DNA from: Geotoga petraea
Lineage (GTDB): Bacteria; Thermotogota; Thermotogae; Petrotogales; Petrotogaceae
Length of the DNA: 64,000 nucleotides
Direction: 5' to 3'
Assembly (NCBI RefSeq): GCF_900102615.1
Contig: NZ_FMYV01000001.1
Coordinates: forward strand, 372,913 to 436,912
This document shows, in pieces, positions 17,682 through 25,587 of the stretch. Made by a program: the position numbers and the translations under genes. Each line of letters begins with the position of its first letter. Position 1 is the first letter of the stretch. The notes under the pieces were generated by a model. The model was not told the origin of the DNA. It searched no databases and saw only the letters and a program-made list of their open reading frames with translations.

Positions 17682-19110
17682 GATGAGGAATTTTGTTTTT
17701 AACGAAATAATGAAATTAAAAAGACAAACTCTGATGGAGATGACTAAACTTTTTGAAGAAGATAAATTGAAAGAAAGTTTGTTTTTGTTACCAAAAAAAT
17801 TATTACCAGGGCCAGAAGGAACTTATAGAGATTCTGTTTACCATGAAAGAGAGGTATTGAAACAAAGAATCAAGTTGTTTTTAGGTTTAGACTATGAAAA
17901 ATCACGTAATTTAGAACTTTTTCAAATTTCAGAGCATATAGATGAAATACTTTCTGGTAAATCAGAACTTATTGATAAGTCTAAAAAATTACATATTATT
18001 AAAGAAGGCTGTGACTCATGTCCTTCTGGTAGATATTATGTAACTGATTTATGCCGAAACTGTGTAGCTCATTCTTGTATGAATAGTTGTCCTAAAGATG
18101 CAATTCAATTTGAAGAAGGTAGGGCTAAAATAGATTCGGATAAATGTATTAGTTGTGGATTATGCCAGCAATCTTGTAATTATTATGCAATAATGAAATT
18201 AGAAAGACCATGTGAAGTGTCTTGTAAAATAGATGCTATAGAAAAAGATGAAATAGGCGCTGCGACTATAAACTATGAGAAATGTGTCACTTGTGGTTCT
18301 TGTTATATTTCCTGTCCTTTTGGCGCAGTGGAAACCACATCTTCTTTAATTAAGGTATTGTACAATTTGAAAAAAAATAGTATGAAAAAAGTGGCTCTGT
18401 TGGCACCATCTATAGTTTCTCAATTTGGACCTAAAGTTAGTATAGGAAAAATAAAATCAGCTTTAAAAAAGATAGGTTTTGAAGAGGTTTATGAAGTTGC
18501 TATAGGTGCTGATATGGTTGCAAAAGAAGAAGCCGATTACATTCAAAATTCTGATGATTTAGTAACTACATCATGTTGTCCTGCTTTTGTTGAATATGTT
18601 AGAAAATATCAATCTGAATATGAGAAAAACATATCTCCTTCTTTATCTCCAATGTCACATTTAGCAAATTATTTAAGAAAAACAGAAGAACAAGAGCTAG
18701 ATATAACTTTTATAGGACCTTGTATAGCAAAAGAAAAAGAAAACTTTTTGTTCAAGCAAGTAGATAATATTTTGACTTTTGAAGAAATTGGTATATTGTT
18801 CATAACCAAAAATATAGAGCCTTCTAACTGTGAAGAAGAGGATTTAGAAGGGAGTTATGACGGTTGGAATTTCGCTTCCAGTGGTGGAGTATCAAATGCA
18901 GTAAAAAATTATATAAATGCCGATATAAAAGATATAAAGCTAAATGGATTAAATCAAGCGAAGAAAATATTTGATGAAGTTAAAGAAAATAATTATAAAC
19001 TGTTGGAAGGGATGGCCTGTGAAGGCGGTTGTATCTGTGGACCAGGAATTATGACTAATCCTAGAATAGCTAAAAGGAAACTTAATAATCTAAAAGAAAA
19101 AATAAAATGA
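17674..19110 (+). CDS. Sensory-type [FeFe]-hydrogenase (HydS-like)
   Basis: 478 residues. After a helical N-terminus, a cysteine-rich region (113-214) holds several [4Fe-4S] sites: CRNC...CMNSCP, CISCGLCQQSC, CEVSC and CVTCGSCYISCP. The H-cluster domain carries all three motifs: TTSCCPAF (C301, C302), IGPCIAKEKE (C350) and EGMACEGGCICG (C449, C453). All H-cluster ligands and the proton-relay cysteine C301 are present. The GPC form of motif 2, rather than MPC of catalytic enzymes, and the PAS/PP2C context point to the sensory groups. The hydE/F/G maturases are not in the window. Start is the ATG at 17674 or 17683. Confidence 0.9.
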   Translation: MVEMRNFVFNEIMKLKRQTLMEMTKLFEEDKLKESLFLLPKKLLPGPEGTYRDSVYHEREVLKQRIKLFLGLDYEKSRNLELFQISEHIDEILSGKSELIDKSKKLHIIKEGCDSCPSGRYYVTDLCRNCVAHSCMNSCPKDAIQFEEGRAKIDSDKCISCGLCQQSCNYYAIMKLERPCEVSCKIDAIEKDEIGAATINYEKCVTCGSCYISCPFGAVETTSSLIKVLYNLKKNSMKKVALLAPSIVSQFGPKVSIGKIKSALKKIGFEEVYEVAIGADMVAKEEADYIQNSDDLVTTSCCPAFVEYVRKYQSEYEKNISPSLSPMSHLANYLRKTEEQELDITFIGPCIAKEKENFLFKQVDNILTFEEIGILFITKNIEPSNCEEEDLEGSYDGWNFASSGGVSNAVKNYINADIKDIKLNGLNQAKKIFDEVKENNYKLLEGMACEGGCICGPGIMTNPRIAKRKLNNLKEKIK

Positions 19111-19132
19111 GAGCTTATGCTCTCATTTTATA
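19101..19132. terminator. Bidirectional terminator, hydrogenase operon / flagellar minus-strand operon
   Basis: Arms 19102-19114 and 19119-19131 (core AAAATGAGAGC/GCTCTCATTTT, loop TTAT) lie between two convergent genes. Confidence 0.85.
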
Positions 19133-19587
19133 AATATTTCCATTTTTTCATTTGTGGACAAAACTACATTTCCTTTTTTCTTCATCACCAACAAATCACC
19201 AGGAGTTAAATCAGTAGATTCGTCATTGACTTTTATATTGATTCCTCCAGCTTGTACGAAAATTTTTTCAACTTCTTTTTCTATGGTTCCATCAGTTTTT
19301 ACAAGGTCCCATTCTTTTACTTTTAACTTTCTTAGATGTTCTTCTTCGGGAAATTTTATTAAAAAGAAATTATCAAATTCTATTTCTTTAGTTTGATCTT
19401 TAAAAAATAAATCACTTGGATTCTCCAAAGCATGATCTAAACCACCTAAAGTTTCACTTAAAAGTTCATAATATTTTGCAATTGTTTCTTCGTCATATTT
19501 TCTGTTTAAGTAATTATCTAATTCATCAAAATCAGCATCTGGGTGCTGTTCTAAGAATATTTCTACATCTTTTATAACATTTTCCAC
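19123..19587 (-). CDS. Uncharacterised protein in the flgB-flgC-fliE operon
   Basis: 154 residues, acidic, no signal peptide or membrane segment. The N-terminal ~50 residues are helical (FLEQHPDADFDELDNYLNR). The last ~45 (QAGGINIKVNDESTDLTPGDLLVMKKKG) resemble the end of a small beta-barrel such as a cupin, but the metal-binding histidines are absent. The start is GTG at 19587, 7 nt after AGGAGG. It lies 18 nt after fliE in the same direction and so is probably cotranscribed with basal-body genes. Function unknown. Confidence 0.65.
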   Translation of the reverse strand: MENVIKDVEIFLEQHPDADFDELDNYLNRKYDEETIAKYYELLSETLGGLDHALENPSDLFFKDQTKEIEFDNFFLIKFPEEEHLRKLKVKEWDLVKTDGTIEKEVEKIFVQAGGINIKVNDESTDLTPGDLLVMKKKGNVVLSTNEKMEIFIK

Positions 19588-19605
19588 AAAAATACCTCCT
19601 AAGGA

Positions 19606-19908
19606 TTAAATCTGCATTCTCATTATTTCTTTATAAGATTCAATAATTTTGTTTGTTACCTGTGATGTTAACTGTAAAGACAAAGAAGCTTTTTCTGCAG
19701 CAATAATAACTTGATGTACATCATTTATTTTACCAGTTGAGTAATCTACAGCGGCTTTATCTGCAGTTTTTTGAAGGTTATTAACATCATTAATTGCATC
19801 TTTCAACATGTTGGAAAAATCAACATTTGATGATTCATTAGCTTTTTGTGCAGGGTTTACTTTATTAATTCCAGAAATGTTCTGAATTCCGTTGATTTTA
19901 TCTATCAA
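19606..19908 (-). CDS. fliE: Flagellar hook-basal body protein FliE
   Basis: 100 residues. FliE joins the MS ring to the proximal rod. The C-terminal SLSLQLTSQVTNKIIESYKEIMRMQI matches the conserved FliE end, and SNVDFSNMLKDAINDVNNLQ is typical of the middle. TTG at 19908 follows GGAGGTG. Third gene of flgB-flgC-fliE, as in many bacteria. Confidence 0.93.
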   Translation of the reverse strand: MIDKINGIQNISGINKVNPAQKANESSNVDFSNMLKDAINDVNNLQKTADKAAVDYSTGKINDVHQVIIAAEKASLSLQLTSQVTNKIIESYKEIMRMQI

Positions 19909-19923
19909 TATGTTTCACCTCCG

Positions 19924-20346
19924 TTATTTACCAATATTTAAAGCAGAGTTATACATAGATTTTGCAGAATTAATAACTGCAGCATTAAGATCATAAGCTC
20001 TTTGAGCAGTCATCATATCAACCATCTCTTTCAATACATTTACGTTTGGCATTCTCACATATCCTTCTTCATTTGAATCAGGATGATCAGGATTGTAAAC
20101 TAATTTAAATGGTGTAGTATCTTCTTCAATTGAACTTACTTTTACTCCGCCAAAATCATTTTTTCTTTTTCCTTTTTCTCCGTTCAAAACTTCTTCAAAG
20201 GTAACGATTTTTCTTCTATAAGGTTCACCATTTTCGGTTCTGGTAGTATCTGAATTTGCTAAATTTTGAGAAATAACATTTAATCTGAATCTTTCAGCTG
20301 ACATCCCCGAAGCAGATATATTAATACTCTTAAATATTCCATCCAT
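19924..20346 (-). CDS. flgC: Flagellar proximal rod protein FlgC
   Basis: 140 residues. The N-terminal ISASGMSAERFRLNVISQNLAN and C-terminal EMVDMMTAQRAYDLNAAVIN are the conserved coiled-coil ends of rod proteins. The start ATG shares its A with the flgB stop (TAATG), so the genes are translationally coupled; AAGGAG lies inside the end of flgB. Confidence 0.95.
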   Translation of the reverse strand: MDGIFKSINISASGMSAERFRLNVISQNLANSDTTRTENGEPYRRKIVTFEEVLNGEKGKRKNDFGGVKVSSIEEDTTPFKLVYNPDHPDSNEEGYVRMPNVNVLKEMVDMMTAQRAYDLNAAVINSAKSMYNSALNIGK

Positions 20347-20744
20347 TATTTGATGCTCCTTATGGCTGTATTATACCTATTAATTGCATAGGTCATCATT
20401 CTTGTTAAGCCATTATATTTTAAAGTATTTTGAACCATATCAGCTACCTCAGCGTCTATATCTACGTTATTACCATCATTTCTAATTGAAGTTTCGTCTT
20501 GGGTTACTTCTTTAGCTTGAACTTTTTCTAAACTTAAGGTATTATTTAAATGTTGTTCTTTGTTTGTTTTTAACTTAAGTTGGTCTTTATTATCTACAGC
20601 TTTAGAGAGTTCTTCTTCAAAAGATATTGTTTTTCTTTTATAATTTGGGGTATTATAATTTGCTATATTTTGAGCTATGGTTTGTTGTTTTTTTAAAGAA
20701 GCGTCTAAAGCTTTAGGTAATACATCGAAATTTATATCAAACAT
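20346..20744 (-). CDS. flgB: Flagellar proximal rod protein FlgB
   Basis: 132 residues. KQQTIAQNIANYNTPNYKRK is the rod-protein N-terminal motif, and VQNTLKYNGLTRMMTYAINRYNTAI the C-terminal helix. First gene of the flgB-flgC-fliE-unknown operon; the start ATG follows GGAGGG. It is separated from the main flagellar operon by more than 30 kb and diverges from csaB across a 65-bp AT-rich spacer. Confidence 0.93.
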   Translation of the reverse strand: MFDINFDVLPKALDASLKKQQTIAQNIANYNTPNYKRKTISFEEELSKAVDNKDQLKLKTNKEQHLNNTLSLEKVQAKEVTQDETSIRNDGNNVDIDAEVADMVQNTLKYNGLTRMMTYAINRYNTAIRSIK

Positions 20745-20809
20745 ATATTATCCCTCCTGATATTATTATTCTTTTTATTTTTTTAAAAATCCTAAATTGG
20801 GGGAATTTT

Positions 20810-21841
20810 ATGAAAAAAATATTTTTAATTGGTTATTATGGTTACAAAAATTATGGTGATGATTTATTATTTAAAGCTCTAATAAAAATTTTAGAAGATA
20901 TAGGATTTGAAGGTAAAATAGTTATTCCTGCTGATGAGTTACCCGAATACCAAGTGAATAACAATTTTTTTATTGAAAAAATCAGTAAATATGATATATT
21001 AAACATTAATAACAATATAAAAAAATCAGACGTAGTCATTTATGGCGGAGGAAATTTGTTCCAAACAGAGACTTCGTTAAAAAGTTTCTACTACTATTAT
21101 TATATCGCAAAACAAGCCATAAAAAACAACAAAAAAGTTCTTTTTTTATCACAAGGTTTTGGCCCATTAAAACACAAAGTAGTCAAGCCAAAATTGAAAA
21201 AAATACTGAAATATGATAGGTTAACAGGTGTTTATAGAGACATTACTTCGCATAAATATTCAAAAAAATTCAATGAAAATTCTTATCTTGGTGTTGATAT
21301 AGGTCCTTATTATTTTAAAGATTCCAATATAATAAAGAAAAATAAAATATCATTATGTTTAAAAAATGAATATTATGATATAGAAAATCTAATTAACTTT
21401 TTGTCAATTTTTGAGGATTATGAAGTATCCACATTGGTTATTAATTCTAATCAAGATGCCATAATGAATTACTATTTAGTAGAGGAGATTAGGGCAAAAA
21501 CAAAATTAAATGCTGTGTTCCCTTTTAAAGACTTTGACAAAATAATAGAAGAAATCAAGACTTCTAAAATAGTAATTTCCGATAGATTGCACTCTTCCAT
21601 AACAGCCGCTTATTTCAACAGCATATTTTTTACATATAATAATTCAAAAAATAAAAGGGTTTTAAAAACTATAGATAAAAGTTATAATTTTTTCTATAAG
21701 AACCTTATGGATTTACCTTTTTTATACTCGGATAAAGAAACAAAAAATTACGACTTCAAAGGATATGGGGAAGTTTACAAAGAAAAATTAGCGCAAACTG
21801 TTGATATTACAAAAGAAGTTATTCAAAACGCCTTAAAGTAA
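20810..21841 (+). CDS. csaB: Polysaccharide pyruvyl transferase (CsaB-like)
   Basis: 343 residues. IGYYGYKNYGDDLLFKAL, the VVIYGGGNLFQ box, FLSQGFGPLK and SDRLHSSITAAYF are the pattern of the pyruvyl transferase family. CsaB adds pyruvate to a cell-wall polysaccharide, which anchors proteins bearing SLH domains. That fits the presence of an SLH-containing Omp-alpha-like protein at 47925. GGGGG precedes the ATG. Its 3' end overlaps the convergent propeller-like gene by about 23 nt. Confidence 0.85.
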   Translation: MKKIFLIGYYGYKNYGDDLLFKALIKILEDIGFEGKIVIPADELPEYQVNNNFFIEKISKYDILNINNNIKKSDVVIYGGGNLFQTETSLKSFYYYYYIAKQAIKNNKKVLFLSQGFGPLKHKVVKPKLKKILKYDRLTGVYRDITSHKYSKKFNENSYLGVDIGPYYFKDSNIIKKNKISLCLKNEYYDIENLINFLSIFEDYEVSTLVINSNQDAIMNYYLVEEIRAKTKLNAVFPFKDFDKIIEEIKTSKIVISDRLHSSITAAYFNSIFFTYNNSKNKRVLKTIDKSYNFFYKNLMDLPFLYSDKETKNYDFKGYGEVYKEKLAQTVDITKEVIQNALK

Positions 21842-22850
21842 CTAAATTTTGATCAGCTGTAGTTAAAATTAATATAATGTTGTTGTCTGGTGCTTCAATA
21901 TCTATTGGATAAGATCCAACTTCGATTTCTTGGTATATTTTTTTGTTTTTGATAATATACAATTTATTATCTATATGTGAAATTGCGTATATATATTCTT
22001 GATTGGGAGAAATAGCAAAATCTCTTATTGGTACATCCAAAATTTTTTCTTTTTCATTTTTTTCAATATCATAAAAATACAATCCAGAATTTAGTGAATT
22101 AATCAATAGTTTGTCTTTATAAACTTCTATATTAGTTGTATACTCATTTATATGAACTAAAAATTCTTGTTTAGTTAAAAGATTTTTGTAAATATTACCC
22201 TCGTAATAATTTAATATATATTCAACACCATCTTTATTTATGATATCTATAGGATGTTTAATATTTGCATAATTTAATATATAAGTATTATTTTCAGGTT
22301 TTAGAAATAAAATATTTGATTTAAAATTACCATTTTCAACATTTTCTATCATAGGAATATAAATTTTATTATCGTTTTTAATAATTAACGGACTAGTAAC
22401 AGAGTGATTTATAAAATTTATAATATTTAAATCAGTATCTAATATATAAATTCTATTAGGATTTGTTGAGGTTATATATATTTTATTTTCAAATATTTCA
22501 ATATTTGTTGGTTTTGACTCCAATTTAATTTTTTTTATTATATTATTATTTTTAAGTTTAAAAATTGTTTTGGTATAATTATCAATAATATAAAAGTAAT
22601 GGCCATCATACGCTCCACCTAAAGGTATTACGGCATCTTCAAAAGTAAATTTTTCTTGTGAATAAAAATCTATGATGTCCACTTTTCCGTCATAATCAGG
22701 AATAATAACATAATTTTGGTTTGTGTAAATGAAATTAGTTCGAGTTCCTACAGAATGAGTACCAGTAATAATAAAAGTGTCCTTAGAAAAAATTATGACA
22801 GAAAAAATTGTTAATACTAATGTAAATAAAACTTTTTTAAAATTTATAAT
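21819..22850 (-). CDS. Secreted propeller-like protein, probable AUU (or AUA) start
   Basis: Repeated ~40-residue units with strand-rich YIID / IYI / KIYIT motifs suggest a WD/YVTN-type beta propeller. The first conventional start (GTG at 22682) leaves out 56 in-frame codons. These encode a clear signal peptide (INFKKVLFTLVLTIFSVIIFSK) and more propeller sequence. No ATG, GTG or TTG occurs between the TAA at 22863-22865 and that signal peptide. GGGAGG lies 4 nt from ATT (22850) and 7 nt from ATA (22847). So a non-canonical start is likely, giving about 343 residues. Function unknown; exported. Convergent with csaB. Confidence 0.75.
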   Translation of the reverse strand: MINFKKVLFTLVLTIFSVIIFSKDTFIITGTHSVGTRTNFIYTNQNYVIIPDYDGKVDIIDFYSQEKFTFEDAVIPLGGAYDGHYFYIIDNYTKTIFKLKNNNIIKKIKLESKPTNIEIFENKIYITSTNPNRIYILDTDLNIINFINHSVTSPLIIKNDNKIYIPMIENVENGNFKSNILFLKPENNTYILNYANIKHPIDIINKDGVEYILNYYEGNIYKNLLTKQEFLVHINEYTTNIEVYKDKLLINSLNSGLYFYDIEKNEKEKILDVPIRDFAISPNQEYIYAISHIDNKLYIIKNKKIYQEIEVGSYPIDIEAPDNNIILILTTADQNLVTLRRFE

Positions 22851-22878
22851 AACTCCTCCCTTTTAGAAAATCATCATT

Positions 22879-22906
22879 ATTTTATCACAAGACCCTTAAA
22901 AAACAA
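22879..22906 (-). promoter_or_regulatory. Possible promoter of the propeller-like gene
   Basis: On the minus strand TTGTTT (22906-22901) and extended TGA-TAAAAT (-10 at 22884-22879) are spaced 16 nt, about 30 nt before the predicted start. Confidence 0.4.
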
Positions 22907-22926
22907 ATAATCAACTAAAACTACTT

Positions 22927-22955
22927 TTGTAAATAGACAAATTTTGTAGTATAAT
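22927..22955 (+). promoter_or_regulatory. Promoter of the udk-transporter run
   Basis: TTGTAA (22927-22932) and a perfect TATAAT (22950-22955) with a 17-nt spacer, 33 nt upstream of the udk start codon. Confidence 0.6.
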
Positions 22956-22988
22956 GTTTCAGAGAAAGTATGAAAGAGGTGAATTTTA

Positions 22989-23615
22989 TTGGTCCTCGTT
23001 GCTATAGTTGGTGGTAGTGGTTCTGGAAAAACTAGTGTCACAAGAAATATAGTTGAACATTTTGAAAATAGGGCTTCAATGCTTAATATGGATGATTATT
23101 ATAAAGATTTACCCCCCCAGGTAAATCCTTATGATTTTAACTTTGACGATCCAAAAGCTTTTGACTTTAAATTACTTAGAGAACATTTAGAACTTTTAAA
23201 AAAGGGTAAAACTATTGAAATGCCTGTTTATAATATGGTTACCTTCCGAAGAGAAGAAGGCGTAACAAGGACATTTCCACCGAATGACCTAGTTTTAGTT
23301 GAAGGAATATATACCCTTCACGATGATAAAATATCTGAAATGTTTGATTTCTCTGTATACATTGATGCTCCTTCAGATGAAAGGCTAATAAGAAGAATAG
23401 AGAGAGATACAATTGAAAGAGGTAGAACAGTAGAGAGCATTTTATCACAATATAGGAAATTTGTAGCACCATCTTTTAAATCTTTTATTGAACCTCAAAA
23501 GTTCAAATGTGATATAGTATTACCAGAAGGGGTTAATAACATAAAGGGAATGAACATAATAAAAAATGCAATTGAAAGAATGCTTGAAACAAAAATATGG
23601 GAGGGAAACCAATGA
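22989..23615 (+). CDS. udk: Uridine kinase
   Basis: Phosphorylates uridine/cytidine in pyrimidine salvage. P-loop GGSGSGKTS (residues 8-16), MLNMDDYYKDLP, the YDFNFDDPKAFDF segment, LVEGIYTL and RRIERDTIERGR are the family pattern; 208 residues is normal. TTG at 22989 follows AAAGAGG by 9 nt. It overlaps the next gene by 4 nt (ATGA). Being upstream of a BMP-type transporter suggests nucleoside salvage, though cotranscription with the transporter is only inferred. Confidence 0.93.
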   Translation: MVLVAIVGGSGSGKTSVTRNIVEHFENRASMLNMDDYYKDLPPQVNPYDFNFDDPKAFDFKLLREHLELLKKGKTIEMPVYNMVTFRREEGVTRTFPPNDLVLVEGIYTLHDDKISEMFDFSVYIDAPSDERLIRRIERDTIERGRTVESILSQYRKFVAPSFKSFIEPQKFKCDIVLPEGVNNIKGMNIIKNAIERMLETKIWEGNQ

Positions 23616-25537
23616 AGAAAAACATAATAATTATCTTAACAATATTATTGGCAAGTTTCGCTTTTACTTTAAATGTAGATCAAGTTGAATCTTATTACAC
23701 AACTTTTATTGAAGAATATAATAATAACAACCGCGAAGGGGAACTCTCAGAATTTTTTGTTCAAATAGACAATTTAGGGTTATATAGGTTTTACAGAAAT
23801 ATGATGGTAGGAACTGCTGAATATACAGATAGACCTTCAGATGTTCAAAGATATTTGACTGAGATTTATAATCAATTGGAATACGAAAATGCAGAAGAAC
23901 AAATAGCCTATGCAGGTTTTATGGCGTATGTTCAATCAAAAATTTCAAGTGATAGTTTGTCAAGGGAAATGATAAGATCTTTACCTGCGTATTATACTTC
24001 TATACAAGAATATCAATCTAATGTTGAAAATGAAGTTTTGACTTATATAGGCAATGTGATAGGTTATTCTTTGGGGGTGCTTGAAGAATCACCATATAAA
24101 AATATTGAAAGGTTTGATTTTAACGGAGAAATAGAAAACAGAGATTTTTATGTTTATCAAGGAGGAAGTAACAGCGAATACAATCAAATCATAGAAGAAA
24201 ATAAAGAAGAAATTCTTACTCAAATAGAGGAAATTGCAAATTCTAATTTAACTGGGTTTGAACTTGAATTAGCGATTGACGATATTTCTTATCAATATAT
24301 TGATTCTATATCTTCATTAGTTCAAGAACAAATTGCTCAGTCATTAGCCATGTTTATAGAAAAGGCTGAAACAACATTTAATCCTAACTTTATAAGACTT
24401 TTAGTTTATTTGGCTTTAATTATTTTATTTGCCTTATTTTTGAAAAATCTATTAAAGTACTTACTTATAGCTATTTATATTTTTGAATTAATTTTTCTTA
24501 TATTTATATATAATCCAATACAGGATCCTGTAACTTCTTTCATATATGGTGCTTTTGTTATTGTAGCAATTTCGATATTTTTCTTAACTTCAGTGTTAAA
24601 TGCTTTTGGTAGAGACGTACATATCTTTGAAAGATTCAAAAATATAGCTATATTTGTTTCTGTAATAGTTATAATAACTATACCTGCATACTCAATTATT
24701 GATTTGAAAATGGATAACAATACTCAATTTAATGATTCTATTTTTGAAGATCAACTTTTAAAAGATACTGTAACTTATTCTCACACCTCGATTCAAAGGA
24801 CTATTGGGACTTTGAAATCAAATTTAGGCCTAGAATTTTCCTCTATGAGAAGTCTTTACGGCACTGAAATAAATAATTTCTTAAAAAATTCTATAAATGC
24901 GAACGTTTATGATCATGTATACGCTGATTCAACTGAATCTATTGATATTGCTATTAATTCTGATGGCTTAAAATTTAGCAATACGGAAAGTTATATAAAC
25001 AATGCTCAAAATTTATCAAAATCAATAGACGATATAATGTCATCTGCTGAAGTAAGAAAATCGAGAATTTTAGGTGCGCTTGATGAGTTAGAAAGTAATA
25101 TAGAGAGCATATTGTTGTATTCCGACGATGAATTTAAGAACATCGTAATTAACACTTTAACTTCTCAATTTAATTCGAGTGACCTTTTAGAAGATATAGA
25201 AATTCAATCTTACTTTGACATACAACCTTTAAAAACAATTGATCTAAGAGTTTATAACACGGTACATGGCACTATTTATTTGATTGTCTTCATGTTCTCT
25301 TTATTATTGTTTTTAATATTCGAAGATAAACTATTTAAAATCATTACAACTGTAGGAATGCTTATAGCCTCAATAATGGCTTTTATTACTCCATCAAACA
25401 TGACAGTTTTATCTCAAGTTAACTATCCACCTTTGGTTACAAATGATTATTCTGTTAATATTATAATAGGTATATTAATGTTATTTATTACTTTTATTAT
25501 TCAAATAAAAAAAGAAAAAAAGATTTCAGTGGATTAA
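23612..25537 (+). CDS. Large multi-span membrane protein of unknown function
   Basis: About 641 residues. A signal peptide (KKNIIIILTILLASFAFTL) is followed by a ~235-residue extracytoplasmic, acidic region. Then come four membrane helices (about 260-370), a second soluble region of ~190 residues rich in Asn/Ser, and three C-terminal helices. I recognise no family. It is translationally coupled to udk (ATGA) and followed 50 nt later by the BMP gene, so it may be an accessory to the transporter or simply cotranscribed. Confidence 0.7.
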   Translation: MKKNIIIILTILLASFAFTLNVDQVESYYTTFIEEYNNNNREGELSEFFVQIDNLGLYRFYRNMMVGTAEYTDRPSDVQRYLTEIYNQLEYENAEEQIAYAGFMAYVQSKISSDSLSREMIRSLPAYYTSIQEYQSNVENEVLTYIGNVIGYSLGVLEESPYKNIERFDFNGEIENRDFYVYQGGSNSEYNQIIEENKEEILTQIEEIANSNLTGFELELAIDDISYQYIDSISSLVQEQIAQSLAMFIEKAETTFNPNFIRLLVYLALIILFALFLKNLLKYLLIAIYIFELIFLIFIYNPIQDPVTSFIYGAFVIVAISIFFLTSVLNAFGRDVHIFERFKNIAIFVSVIVIITIPAYSIIDLKMDNNTQFNDSIFEDQLLKDTVTYSHTSIQRTIGTLKSNLGLEFSSMRSLYGTEINNFLKNSINANVYDHVYADSTESIDIAINSDGLKFSNTESYINNAQNLSKSIDDIMSSAEVRKSRILGALDELESNIESILLYSDDEFKNIVINTLTSQFNSSDLLEDIEIQSYFDIQPLKTIDLRVYNTVHGTIYLIVFMFSLLLFLIFEDKLFKIITTVGMLIASIMAFITPSNMTVLSQVNYPPLVTNDYSVNIIIGILMLFITFIIQIKKEKKISVD

Positions 25538-25587
25538 AAGGAATTTATTCCGTATCATAATTCTCAATTAAGGGGAGGTAGTAAATT

